The notes beneath the pieces were generated by a model. The model was given only the letters and a program-made list of their open reading frames with translations, was not told where the DNA came from and did not search any database. Positions 1 to 9,496 of a stretch of DNA of 64,000 nucleotides are shown piece after piece. The translations under genes were made by a program, and so were the position numbers. The DNA is from Polytrichum commune (taxonomy: Eukaryota > Streptophyta > Polytrichopsida > Polytrichales > Polytrichaceae): NCBI GenBank assembly GCA_950295325.1, contig OX485808.1:37592527-37656526 (forward strand). The letters run 5' to 3'. Within the stretch, counting starts at the first letter, position 1. Every line of letters starts with the position of its first letter.

Positions 1-620
1 AAATCGGAATTGTTGTGCTTTGGTATGCCCCACCAAACGGTCCCCTCCCTTCAACATGTATGGCTTGATGAAGGCCTTGAAATCTGGTACTTCCTCAATC
101 AAGTGCGGAATTACTGGCATATGGTCCAAATCCATATACGATTTCATAAGAAGAGGTATGGTTGGAAAATCTTCTTCATGCAACTTCATGCTCCACCGTC
201 CGAATGATGCATCAATGTCGTCGTGTGTATGTCCCACCATCAAGAAAGACACAAACACCTCCTTGAAGATTTCTTTCGCCACGAGCAATGACCAAAAACA
301 AAATACTTATCGACATTTGTTGTCCTTCGTACAATTATCAAGTTGAACGTGGAGAGTTGGAGGCAATGGTTTTGCACAAATGGGCTCTCCGGGTGGTTTT
401 GGCAATGACGACATACAAACCTCCTTCCCCGCAAGCACTGCCTCATAAAGGGATGTGGTTCCACAACCATCAAAAAGTGCACGGGAAGAATATACCGGTG
501 GCTTCTCAAGATCGCGCAACAGTTTTGCAAATGAACCCACCGTGTGGTTAGCATCCCCAGGGTAAAAATCCAAACCATAATGGGCATACTTTACGTCCCC
601 ATGGCCGTGGGCAATCATAC
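1..620 (-). pseudogene. Element B transposase, exon 2 (DUF7869-type), partial and broken
   Basis: The minus-strand translation begins MIAHGHGDVKYAHYGLDF and contains the conserved LDNC motif, so it matches exon 2 of the intact transposase in element A (15532-17018). The acceptor AG is at 621-622 and the upstream intron covers 621-753. A TAA stop at 307-309 replaces the Tyr codon that follows DNKCR, where A and C have DNKSRY. Homology continues past the stop through a HTHDDID-type motif to the window edge. The gene is also split by element A, so it cannot encode a whole protein. DUF7869 is assigned from remembered family motifs, not from a search. Confidence 0.85.
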
Positions 621-753
621 CTGGAAAAAACAAACGATGCGTGACCAAAATAATCAAATAACCACTAAACGGATGTATGGAGTTGGACATTTGCCAAACA
701 CACCCAAGAAAATTGGATAGACTTTAAACACGTAGTTGTGATTTCATACAAAC

Positions 754-818
754 CTGTGACAGCTACGGGCAACTTGAAGAGACCATCCGTGGCCTTTATT
801 TTACGTGCATAACAAGGG
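754..818 (-). pseudogene. Element B transposase, last part of exon 1
   Basis: The minus strand encodes PCYARKIKATDGLFKLPVAV followed by a GT donor. This is the end of exon 1 and is collinear with the end of exon 1 in element A. The 5' part of the same exon is at 17549-18960, separated by the 16.7-kb insertion of element A. Confidence 0.85.
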
Positions 819-822
819 CATG
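819..822. repeat. Target-site duplication CATG, left copy
   Basis: CATG here and at 17549-17552 directly flank element A. Collapsing the two copies restores the transposase reading frame of element B exactly, which supports a 4-bp duplication. Confidence 0.85.
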
Positions 823-850
823 AACACTATATTCGTTAAAGTGAGACTTT
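823..850 (+). repeat. Element A left terminal inverted repeat
   Basis: The terminus starts AACACTATATTCG. It matches the reverse complement of 17521-17548 at 27 of 28 positions and the left end of element C (48585). Two GAGAC boxes about 15 bp apart follow, as they also do inside the right end of element B. Confidence 0.9.
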
Positions 851-985
851 TTGGGCATTTTGAGACATTCACATAAATAAGAACAAGGATAAATGGAACA
901 CATATTGGAGAAAGTTGTAAGATGCGAACACTTTGAAGCAGGTGTTTAGACCAAGAACCCCATAAATAACTCATATTTGTGATGG

Positions 986-1203
986 TTTAGGGTGGGCAAT
1001 CCAAATCTTAGACCACATTTAAGGGGAAACCTTAAAACATTCATATTATTGCACACAAAATATTAGAGCTTGTATGAATATGGTTTAGGTAGGGCAATCC
1101 AAACCATAGATCTTATTGAAGGGTTAATATGTTAACCAATATAATATTGCATACAAAATATTCCAAACTCATATTTGTGATGGTTTAGGTAGGGCAATCC
1201 AAA
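986..1203. repeat. Element A subterminal repeats with decayed palindromes
   Basis: There are three copies, at 986-1005, 1084-1103 and 1184-1203, of a 20-bp motif like TTTAGGTAGGGCAATCCAAA inside units of about 100 bp. Aligned to the element's palindrome it keeps both outer arms, with mostly transition-type changes near the centre. Element C has the same arrangement at 48748-48963. The region 850-1370 holds no gene. Confidence 0.65.
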
Positions 1204-1370
1204 CCTTAGACCATATGGAAGGGGAAATCATGTCTAACTTGTATTATTGCAAAAAAAAACATACAAAGTGTGGCATGTAAAATGCATATCATGCTAACAC
1301 CACACATGCATTGGATAGTGCGACCCAAAATGTTCTTGCCTATGGCCCAAAACCCTACGCCTACTATGGC

Positions 1371-1689
1371 CTATCTAGCCTCGGATACTACCTCTTTTTC
1401 TTTTGCTTCATTTTCTTTTGCTTTTTTTTTCTTTTGCCTCTTTTTCTTTTGCTGCAGCTTCTTTTGCTCGCATTGCTTCAACATTCCTGAAAATCTCCGC
1501 CCCGCGACTATAGCCATTCTTGGGGTGAACGCCATCAATAACACATTTTGTATTCCGTCGGCCGCCCGAATTATACGACGAAGAATTCGAATACGATGAA
1601 GTGGACTGTCTTGCATTTCTGGTCATGGAGTAGAAACGCTCCAACTCGATGGACGCACTAGACCGCATAGGTTTACGGGTGGGAGCAAC
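1371..1689 (-). CDS. Element A gene 1, exon 6: basic Ser/Tyr-rich tail
   Basis: This exon follows an acceptor (GTTGCAG at 1690-1696) and continues in phase 0 from exon 5. It encodes VAPTRKPMRSSASIELE, then a Ser/Tyr-rich stretch, then the block GYSRGAEIFRNVEAM that is conserved in elements B and C, then a Lys/Ala/Glu-rich tail. A run of T (A on the coding strand) near 1425 differs in length from element C. The frame therefore stops early at 1408 after KSKRK instead of continuing to VVSEAR at 1371. The highly charged tail suggests nucleic-acid or chromatin association, but I recognise no domain. It may serve as an alternative C-terminus of gene 1. Confidence 0.6.
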
Positions 1690-1827
1690 CTGCAACGCGT
1701 CAACGCAAGAACACATGTGTTAGTTTAGGGAGGAAGACCCAAACGTGTCACACGATCATTTTTTAAGTGCAAAATGATTGTAATGCGCGGATAACCATGT
1801 TTTTTGGGGGGGTTGGGGGGGGTTCAC

Positions 1828-2181
1828 CTTGTCACCGGGGGCGTTCCCGTTGGAGTTGGCGAGGAGGGGCAAGGCATCCCGCAAAGGAATAGGAAGGGTT
1901 CCACTCTTCGTAGGCCGAGCGTCCATCCGCAGCCGCCGTTGAGGTGTACTACTGCCGCCGGGCCGAGAGGGGGATGTCCGGACGCATTTGCGATTTATGC
2001 CTTTGAGCGGTGACGGGGACGCAGATCGCCGGAAGATTTGCTTGGGTGGGGGGCTATCGACGACGCCGGCGTCAAGAGGCTCCTTGGAGTAGTCGATGGT
2101 TGACGCGGCGTCGTAAACGGTCTCGTAGAAGAAGCTCCCCAAGTCTGACTCGCTGACGACGTCAATCGAGGGCTCCAAACG
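1828..2181 (-). CDS. Element A gene 1, exon 5: conserved unknown segment
   Basis: The exon is 354 bp (118 codons) between acceptor CCAG (2182-2185) and donor GTGAAC (1822-1827), in phase 0 at both ends. It encodes RLEPSIDVVSESDLGSFF, then YDAASTIDYS, then a Pro/Ser/Arg-rich stretch. Element C has a collinear copy (49667-50020) and element B a longer one (29835-30344) sharing the DAAS..DYS and VV(D/N)SPP blocks. No ATG starts the reading frame, so it is either an internal exon of gene 1 reached by skipping exon 4, or a separate gene whose first exon I did not find. Function unknown. Confidence 0.6.
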
Positions 2182-2324
2182 CTGGAGCCAAAATTGGAAC
2201 AAAACAAAACCCAAGGAAAAGGGGGGAGATAGAGCGCGTGAAAATCAAGATACATATGAAGCGTAAATTACACAAAATGGGCAGGCGCATATACACACAC
2301 GCACATACAAACACACGTACTGTC

Positions 2325-3137
2325 TCAAATGAGCTTGTTAAATTTCGCGTGAGATAACAACTCTCTGTACAAATGGTCTCGTGGATCCAAGTATCTCTCG
2401 CCTATGGGATTATTCCTAACAAAATTGTTTACGGGAAGTCCGCTTCCCCAGAGCGCCTGGAGGTATTTACTAAGGTCTAACAAAAATCGGTCCCGGACCT
2501 TCTCGACCGTCCAGGTAGGGCACACTATGAAGTTGGCCGTCGGGTTCAACATGTTCTTTGCGGCGCTGTCGTCCACCATGAGCGTGTTCTCGCGGGTGGG
2601 GCGGACGTCGTAGGGGACGCCTATCAAGGACGGTCGCTGGTCCCAAAAAATGGGCTTCAAGACCTTGAGGTATTGGGGGGAAGCGGGGTTGTTTGGTTTT
2701 TTGACGACTTTGCCGTCCTGTGTGTACAATATTCTACAGGCTTCCTGTGCTAGGACCATGCAGGGGGGCTCGATGCCCTTGAAGATGAACTCCACGACCG
2801 CATTGGTGTTCTCGGCCGTCATGGAGCTCCACACGACCACCCACCATCGTTGTTGGGCGATCTGGAGGAAGGTCCGAAGCCACGGGCGGAGGTGAACTAG
2901 TTTGCTCTTTATGAACGTGGGCGGCCCGTCGTAATTAGCGTCCTCGGGCTTGCAAAAGGGCACTGTGGGGGCCCTAGGGCAATGAACGCACTGCACGAGG
3001 ACACCGTTCAGGTCTAACACCAGGAATCGTTTCTTCGGCAGCGGGGGCGGGGCGGGTAAAACCAGGGGGGCCGCCGTGCTGCCCTCTGCGCTCCTTGGAG
3101 AAGAGCGTCGGGGAGCCGCTACGCTATGCTCCGAGCC
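2325..3137 (-). CDS. Element A gene 1, exon 4: FCP1/NLI-interacting-factor-like HAD domain
   Basis: The exon is 813 bp, from acceptor CCGCAG (3138-3143) to the stop TGA (2325-2327). After a Pro-rich linker it reads FLVLDLNGVLVQ (HAD motif I, Asp42 of the exon), then VVVWSSMTAEN (motif II), then TLMVDDSAAKNMLNP (motif IV). This is the layout of FCP1/SCP-like phosphatases, including plant NLI-interacting-factor-like proteins, which dephosphorylate proteins such as the RNA polymerase II tail. Motif I is DLN instead of the canonical DxD, so the second Asp (general acid/base) is Asn. Activity is uncertain and a pseudophosphatase is possible. The exon is intact and its length is identical in element C. 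Confidence 0.8.
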   Translation of the reverse strand, partial: GSEHSVAAPRRSSPRSAEGSTAAPLVLPAPPPLPKKRFLVLDLNGVLVQCVHCPRAPTVPFCKPEDANYDGPPTFIKSKLVHLRPWLRTFLQIAQQRWWVVVWSSMTAENTNAVVEFIFKGIEPPCMVLAQEACRILYTQDGKVVKKPNNPASPQYLKVLKPIFWDQRPSLIGVPYDVRPTRENTLMVDDSAAKNMLNPTANFIVCPTWTVEKVRDRFLLDLSKYLQALWGSGLPVNNFVRNNPIGERYLDPRDHLYRELLSHAKFNKLI

Positions 3138-3612
3138 CTGCGGATACGAGCGAGAGAAAATGGTGGGCGACTTATGTCATGCTATGTCCAAACGAAGCAT
3201 TAAGGAAACGAGTGTTCTTGGTGCAAACACAAAACCAATTGATTCATTTTGGAGGGGGGTGCAACAAGGGATACAAGAGAGACAAGAGCATACAAAATAC
3301 ATTCAAACACAATATACAAGTATATAGGAGTCAAAAATGGTGATTGTATTGTATACAATGCTCTATGTACATTTTGATTGGGGGGAGCCGCGTTGAACGA
3401 TGCGTTCAAACTAGCCTACTTCTAAATCTAGAAAAAATTTGAAGAGACGGGCCGCCGTGATGAAGACTTCGTCGCAAGCCGGGGTAGGTGGACGAACGAA
3501 TGGTCGGGGGGATGTGGCGAAGGGCGCGAGTGCCGGGGGGGGGGGCGACGTGTGTGTGAGTTTAGGGTAGCTAGGGGACACGACCAAGGCAAGAAGACAA
3601 AGACCCATGGAG

Positions 3613-3632
3613 TTTGGGTCGACCGACCCAAA
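3613..3632. repeat. Palindrome in intron 3 of element A gene 1
   Basis: One perfect TTTGGGTCGACCGACCCAAA about 22 bp inside the donor of intron 3 (intron 3138-3654). Element C has it at the homologous place (51473-51492). The rest of the intron is unremarkable. Confidence 0.9.
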
Positions 3633-3654
3633 CTGAGTGGGGTCAGTGCATTAC

Positions 3655-5125
3655 CTCGCCTTGGTCGTGCCTTGACGACGTTGATGCCGGCATCGCCTGC
3701 GCTGCCCCACCTCTGTCACCGCCGCCTCCGACGACGACGTCAGCCGCAACCTGCTCCTGCAAAGGCTGACTGTCAGGCCTTTGTCCCAACCCAACCTCCG
3801 CATGCGCATCATGCATTGGTTCATCGACTGGGTTAGGAGTAGAGGTATCACCAGGCCCTTGCGGGCCTTCAACGTCTAACATGCCCTCGTCCACCGGGGT
3901 CTGGTCGGGGACGGGGTTTGGGTCGGCCGACCCAAACCCTGCTGCTTGGCGAGCGTCGCTCTGGGACGCTGCAACGTCGGCACTGTTTGGGTCGGACGAC
4001 CCAAACATGTGGGGGTCGTCCCGCTGGTGGTGTGGGGGCGAGAGGATGGGAGGCCGGAGTGGCGGGGGCGCCAACGAGCTGGACGCACCGGGGACGCGCC
4101 AAAGGTTGGGGTCGTCCACCTGCTGGACGGGCGCGTAAGGATGGGCGTGCGGCTGCAGCAACTGTGCGAAGCTGAAGGAATGCTGCAGCGTGGGCCGCGG
4201 GGCGATATCCTGTGGCGGGAAGCCTGCGGGCAAGTGCGGGAATGAACTCGGGGGAGCCATCACCAATCCCTGCGCCAGCATGCCCTGGATCACTTGCGTG
4301 ATGAGCTCCGCTTGGGACGGAGTTTGGGCCATCGCCCTTTGCCGCTCCTGCTCCAACAGGAGAGCCCTCAACTCCGCCACTTCGTTGCGGACCGAGGGTT
4401 CCTCGGCGGCAGCCTTCTGCAGTCGCACACGCTGCTCCTCGTCTCGGAGCATTTTTGCGTTCGCCTCCTCCACGGTGAGGACCTCCGGTTTCACCCTCAC
4501 ATTCCCGGCGAACGCTCTGGGGGAGGCAGGATCCGACCTCAGCCTCTTGGCGAGTTCCATGTCGTCCTCGTCCTCTGAGCTTATTGCGATTGTCTCCTCC
4601 ACCGCATAGTCCCCGTACAGCTTCTTCCCCTTCATCCTTCTCCGCTCCCTGAAGGTGGCCGTCGCGTCCCTCGAGTACATGTCCTTCGCGTCGTCCACCG
4701 TCAACGCGGGCACCAGCCTGCTTTGCGGCGTGGCAGCCCGCATGGCCTTCTTCCGCTGAGGAGCCTCGGATTCTTGAGTGAATCCTGTTGCCCCTTCCTC
4801 CACCTCCCCCTCCACTTTCTCTGCTTCCTCCTCCTCCTCCTCCCCCCCCCTCCTCCCCAACCTCGCCACCTGCTCCCATCGACGGATTGCCCGGATGCAA
4901 CCCGATGAGCGGCTCTGGCAATTGAACGGGGGCACGCATGGCGAATTCACCCGGGTTGATTCGCCTCGCCATATCCAAAGGATTCTCGCCCCCCTCGACT
5001 ATCTCTTCAACGTAGGATCCGGGTATCCAGTCAAGGATGTCCATTTTCTTGGCCAGTGCCTTCTGGGTCCTGTAAAATTGAACATCGGCATCCTCCACAT
5101 AGGAGTAGATGTTCAACCCAGACAT
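3655..5125 (-). CDS. Element A gene 1, exon 3: acidic, coiled-coil, Pro-rich segment
   Basis: The exon runs from acceptor GTGCAG|ATG (5125) to donor GAG|GTAATG (3655). It opens MSGLNIYSYVEDADVQFY. A Glu-rich tract follows, then EETIAISSEDEDDMEL (a SUMO-interaction-like motif), VRVKPEVLTVEE (containing the sumoylation consensus VKPE), a Glu/Arg/Gln coiled coil and a long Pro/Ser-rich tail. Two palindromes are embedded in the coding frame (3917-3936 and 3986-4005) and read FGSADPN and FGSSDPN. The length is 1471 bp, one more than a multiple of three. The frame breaks at a C run around 4847-4855, whereas element C stays open across that tract. This could be a true mutation or a homopolymer sequencing error. 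It is probably a scaffold region of the protein. Confidence 0.75.
3917..4005. repeat. Two palindromes inside coding exon 3 of element A
   Basis: Perfect 20-bp palindromes lie at 3917-3936 (spacer GC) and 3986-4005 (spacer GA), in frame with the coding sequence. Element C keeps both (51777-51796 and 51846-51865). Element B has its own different palindrome at two places in the same part of exon 3. Confidence 0.9.
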
Positions 5126-5209
5126 CTGCACAATCCAAATCAATAGTATTAGTATAAACTAATGAAGAGTAAGGAAAAATGACATCCAAAATAAAATAAG
5201 AATAGTTAG

Positions 5210-5407
5210 TTTGGGTCGAGCGACCCAAACTATGGGCATACCCAGTTTGGGTCGCTCGACCCAAACTAGGGCGTGCACAGTTTGGGTCGCTCGACCCAAA
5301 CTAGGGCATGCACAGTTTGGGTCGAGCGACCCAAACTATGGGCATACCCAGTTTGGGTCGCTCGACCCAAACTAGGGGCAAACACAATTTGGATCGCTCG
5401 ACCCAAA
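5210..5407. repeat. Six palindromes in intron 2 of element A gene 1
   Basis: Copies of TTTGGGTCGNNCGACCCAAA start at 5210, 5246, 5281, 5316, 5352 and 5388, about 35 bp apart. The last has one mismatch. They fill most of the intron (5126-5442). The central dinucleotide is AG or CT. Confidence 0.92.
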
Positions 5408-5442
5408 CCGTCCGTATAGGGCTTTCAGGGTTCTTTGCTTAC

Positions 5443-6773
5443 CATTGCTGCAAAAATCGGTTTGGATCCCCCGAAAACGTTGAAGATGCAGTCTCCTCTC
5501 TTCGTGAGGGTCCTCATCATCCGCAGGTAGAACTCCATGCGCAGCTCATCCGCGGGGTAGTTGGCGTACTTCGCCTCGTCATACAAGCTCCTGCTGGTAC
5601 CCAACCCTTCTTGGACTTGGAAGAGCTTTTCCATCCTCGCTATAGGATGGTTGGGCACCTTAAGTAGATCAGCTTTGTACACGAAGTACAAGCACAACAC
5701 GTTGACGATCTTCGTCTTCTTGTCTTTCAACGTGCTGTACGCCCCCTCCGCCGGTGCAGTAACGTAGTGAGATTTCGAGACGGCATACTCCGGCTGCAAT
5801 TTGCGCACGATCTCGTAAACCTGCTCTGCCCTTCTGTCCTCGACAATCCAGAGCCAGACGTCGACCTCCCTGAATTTGGGGCTGGCGTAGTCCACGAACT
5901 TCGACAAGAAAGCATCGTAAAAAGGGGTGCTCATAGTCCCCTCGAATGAGGCTCCAGGGATATTCCTGAAGTCTATCATTCCGAAGGGGAAGCGGTCCCC
6001 GGCTTTAGTCCTGATCGCCTTCCTGGACTCAGAGCCCGGCCAACCTTGGATCCTGAGAGGCTCGACGGTGACCATGTTGAATTGCGCATCGCCTTCGAAA
6101 CTGACGATCTTCTTCTCCTTTATGAAGTTGGAGAAGGCCCGCACTGAGTGTTCGGGAAGCACCCGGTTCCTCCCCCCCTTCACGAGCTTGGATCTGAGGA
6201 AGTCGTCTCCCGCCTCCCTCATGAGTGCCGCCATGGACGCACTGGTGAACTTATATTCGGCTTTGAAGGCCCTCCAGTGCGCCTCGTCGACCTCTCCGTC
6301 CACGATGAGCTTCTTCTCGGGCACCAACTTGTGCAGCTCTTGGACGATGGTCGTCTTCTTCTTCCTGTTCTCCGTCCATTCCTTCATGGTGTAGCATGAA
6401 GGGACGAAGATCTTGGGTTTGGTGAAGACGATCTTGGGGTGGACCCAGCATCTCTTCGCCGTCGTCTCCACGTGTAGGATGTGGGACGCCGTTTTTCCCA
6501 TCTCTGTCTCGGAAAGACCTTGAAGCGCTCTGAAGAACTCCCTCACCAGAGGCTTCATTTGCTTGAAGCGCGTAGTCTGGTTGAAGAGCATGCCGGTGTC
6601 GGGGTCCATAAGGTTCCCCGTCTCGTGTTTTTCAAAAACACTCCTCCATTTTCCCCACACGGAGTCGGACGCGGTGATCAAATATATTTCTCCTCGCAAC
6701 TCGTTATACTTTTTTTGCTTGTGGCTAGCATTGTCTATCAAGGAGAATTTATTGATCATCTGATATTGAAGTC
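5443..6773 (-). CDS. Element A gene 1, exon 2: novel conserved block
   Basis: The exon lies between acceptor GTGCAG (6774-6779) and donor ATG|GTAAGC. It encodes about 444 residues that I do not recognise. Blocks conserved in elements B and C include MINKFSLIDN, LRGEIYLI, REFFRALQGLSE, the stretch around YTMKEW, FGMIDFRNIPGASF, VDVWLWIVEDRR and NVFGGSKPIFAAM. It is hydrophobic/charged like a globular domain, with no membrane segments. Compared with element C, one A is missing near the acceptor (TTCAATATCAG against TTCAAATACCAG), which puts the first codons out of frame. Either the gene uses the cryptic acceptor directly before ATG at 6759, or this is a homopolymer error. Confidence 0.75.
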
Positions 6774-6836
6774 CTGCACACGTAGCCAACAATTCATGTT
6801 AGACAACATCTCATGGAATAACAAATGAAACAGCAG

Positions 6837-6970
6837 TTTGGATCGATCGACCCAAACTATAAACCTGGTAAAGACAACAAAGCCATGCAAGAGTTTGGGT
6901 CGAGCGACCCAAACTATGAATTTGTTGAAGACACTAAAACAATGAAAGAGTTTGGGTCGGTCGACCCAAA
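6837..6970. repeat. Three palindromes in intron 1 of element A gene 1
   Basis: Copies lie at 6837-6856 (one mismatch), 6894-6913 and 6951-6970. The last begins within about 10 bp of the splice donor. The intron is 6774-6979. Confidence 0.92.
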
Positions 6971-6979
6971 CATACTCAC

Positions 6980-8305
6980 CTCCCATTTGGGGTTCTTATC
7001 TTTAGCATTCTCCCTTTCCCTGGGAGGCCTGCCATAAAACTCCCACACCTCCCTCGAGGCCATGATGTTTCTGATCCACGATGCCTGATAGGCCCTCTTT
7101 TTGTTCCCCATGTTGAAGAACCTGGAGATGTCGCTGAGGACCGTCTTGTTGTCCGACCAAACCACCAAAGCCTTCCAAACTTTTAGTTTCTCCTTCTGGT
7201 TGTTCGGGTCGTTCCACTCGGTCATCAGCTGGATTTTTTTTGATGCCTCCACACTGTGCTGCCCGTCAATCAACCAGAAGTCTCCTTTGGAGATTGTCGG
7301 CCACATATCAGGCGTCGGCATTCTCTTCAACCCTTGTGGCATGACAACAATCGTCTGCCTGTCGTCCTTGAACTGCCCGCCCAAGATTTGAGCGACCATC
7401 CAGTCGATGTAGGCGTCCTCCTTGGCTCGGACACATTTCTCGGGTGGCGCAAGGTGGCACTGCGCAATGTTGACCTCGAACTTGAAGTCCCTGCCCATGA
7501 AGAAGCATTGCAGGCATTTTGTTTCGAAGTTGGTGTTTATTTTTTGTATTTCGCCTGCATCCACCTCCTGGCCAGGCTTCGGCATCCGGAGCTCCGGGGA
7601 AACAGGCTCGTTAGTCATCACCGATGACTCTCTTCCCCTTTTGGAAGGGGTCGTTTGACGGCTTGTTGATGGCGTTGGCGTCTCGCTATCAGCCGGCGTT
7701 GTTGTAGTACTTGTCCGTCTCGACTCCACAGGGACCGCCCGCGGTTTCCTCACAGTTTGTGGTCTTGAGGACCCTGCGCCTTCTTCCGTCGGTGCCTTCC
7801 GCCTCACAGGCTGTTGTGTCTTGGGTTTGCTTTGCAGCGCCTTGTTTAGAACCGTGATGGCCTGTTTTAACTTCGTGAACCTGCTCGCAACCTTCGTGTT
7901 GGTTACACTACCATCTATGAATATGGCCTCCGGTTGTATGGTTTCAGGGTCGACGCAGGTCTCCTTGGCGTACAGGGGGTCGAAGGGCTCGGAGAACTGG
8001 TGCATGAACATGTGGACGTTCTGCACGGCGGAGTTCTCCAGTATGACGTCTACATAGTCCCCGAGAGACTGGACAGACGCAACCTCCCATCCCGTCAGCG
8101 TTGCCCAGGTGTGCTGCTCGTGGGTCCCCACCTTCACCACGAATAGCAGCTTGAACATGGATGCCTTCACCACCTGAACGGACCATGCCAGAACGACGCC
8201 ATCTTTTGGGACGTAAGAATCGTCCTGTGGAGTTTCATACTCCTGCCAAAGGTGGTCTGGCGCGAGCATGAACCACCTTTCACCTGGTCTCTTTTTAGGG
8301 GCCAT
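6980..8305 (-). CDS. Element A gene 1, exon 1: DGQHS (DGQHR/ParB-like) protein N-terminus
   Basis: The exon is 1326 bp (442 codons) from ATG at 8305 to donor GAG|GTGAGT. The start is chosen because the acceptor TTGCAG directly precedes ATG in all three elements. It opens MAPKKRPGERWFMLAPD. A Pro/Ser/Thr-rich linker follows (about residues 190-270), with a basic stretch. Near residue 343 comes FWLIDGQHSVEASKK, which resembles the IDGQHR-type signature of DGQHR-domain/DndB proteins and the ParB-fold nucleotide-binding loop. That family is mainly prokaryotic and associated with DNA binding or modification control, so the relationship is a motif-level inference. The exon is fully open here. In element C the Gln codon of this motif is a stop, and in element B the motif is deleted. 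Confidence 0.75.
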
Positions 8306-8333
8306 CTGCAACCTAAGAAATCGAAACTGTGAG

Positions 8334-9496
8334 TTTCGGTCGATCGACCCAAAGTATTGCAATGTGCATTTAACATTTGGAGGATTGACCCAAACATTAC
8401 TTAATTTTCAAAGTCGTTTTAAAAGATCTTTTAGATTTTAAATTGTGGTTTAGGTGGTCACCCTGCAATGTTTGAGTCGAGCGACCCAAACATGATGAGG
8501 CTGCAAATTTATGTAGTTTAACCCATTCATTTCAGACTGCAATGTTTGGGTCGAACGACCCAAACATTTACTTAATTTTCAAAGTTCTTTTATATTTTAC
8601 AATGTGTTTTAGTTCTTCTCCGTGTAATGTTTGGGTCGACCGACCGAAACATGTTAGGCTGTAAATTTAGGTATCTCAACCCAATCATTTCAGACTGCAT
8701 TGTTTGGATCGCACGACCTAAGCATTTACTTAATTTTGAATGTTCTTTTATATTTTGCAATGTGGTTTGTTCTTCTCCCTGTAATGTTTGGGTCGAGCGA
8801 CCCAAACATGATGAGGCTGCAAATTTAGGAAGCTCAACCCATTCATTTCAGACTGCAATGTTTGGGTCGAACGACCCAAACATTTACTTCATTTTCAAAG
8901 TTCTTTTATATTTTACTATGTGGTTTGTTCATCTCCCTGTAATGTTTGGGTCGAGCGACCCAAACATGATGAGGTTGCAAATTTAGGTAGCTCAACCCAT
9001 TCATTTCAGACTGCAATGTTTGGGTCGAACGACCCAAACATTTACTTCATTTTCAAAGTTCTTTTATATTTTACAATGTGGTTTGTTCTTCTCCCTGTAA
9101 TGTTTGGGTCGAGCGACCCAAACATGATGAGGCTGCAAGTTTAGGAAGCTCAACCCATTCATTTCAGACTGCAATGTTTGGGTCGAACGACCCAAACATT
9201 TACTTCATTTTCAAAGTTCTTTTATATTTTACAATGTGGTTTAGTTCTTCTCCCTGTAATGTTTGGGTCGAGCGACCCAAACATAATGAGGCTGCAATGT
9301 TTGGGTCGCTCGACCCAAACAAGAGGCTGCAATGTTTGGGTCGCTCGACCCAAACAAGACGCTGCAATGTTTGGGTCGCTCGACCCAAACAAGACGCTGC
9401 AATGTTTGGGTCGATCGACCCAAACATTTAGTTCATTTTAGGCTGCAATTCAAATATTTATTATATTTTAATATGAGTTTGGGTCGTCTCCCCAAA
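8334..9496. repeat. Palindrome array in the 5' leader intron of element A gene 1
   Basis: There are about 18 copies of TTTGGGTCGNNCGACCCAAA between the leader-exon donor (9618) and the ATG exon. From 8787 to 9262 the array is built of a 158-bp unit carrying two palindromes each, with spacers AG and AA alternating. From 9262 to 9405 it changes to a 35-bp unit. Sites at 8376 and 8703 are decayed. The first (8334, TTTCGG variant) and last (9478, TTTGGGTCGTCTCCCCAAA) are variants also found at the same ends of the element C array. Confidence 0.92.

Larger units (their letters stand above)
1..822 (-). mobile_element. Element B, left fragment (interrupted giant transposon)
   Basis: This is the part of element B lying left of the element A insertion. 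It holds the 3' portion of B's transposase gene, on the minus strand. The rest of B resumes at 17549. Continuity is shown by the reading frame: removing element A and one copy of CATG rejoins a conserved transposase peptide (KTACPCYA, against KTASPCFA in elements A and C). B's own left terminus lies outside the window. Confidence 0.9.

Noticed and set aside
823-850. Assignment to the CACTA (En/Spm) superfamily from the CACTA near the end
   Set aside because: Conserved AA precedes CACTA at all four termini, the duplication is 4 bp (CATG), and the transposase motifs are DUF7869-type. With CACTA as the first base there is no direct repeat and the target frame is not restored.
2325-3137. The HAD phosphatase as an independent host gene captured by the element
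   Set aside because: It is present at the same place in all three elements, with splice sites in phase with exon 3. It is part of gene 1, although an ancient capture remains possible.
8334-9496. CRISPR-like regular repeats with spacers
   Set aside because: The linkers are themselves tandem repeats, not unique spacers. The context is a spliced eukaryotic transposon gene and no cas genes exist.
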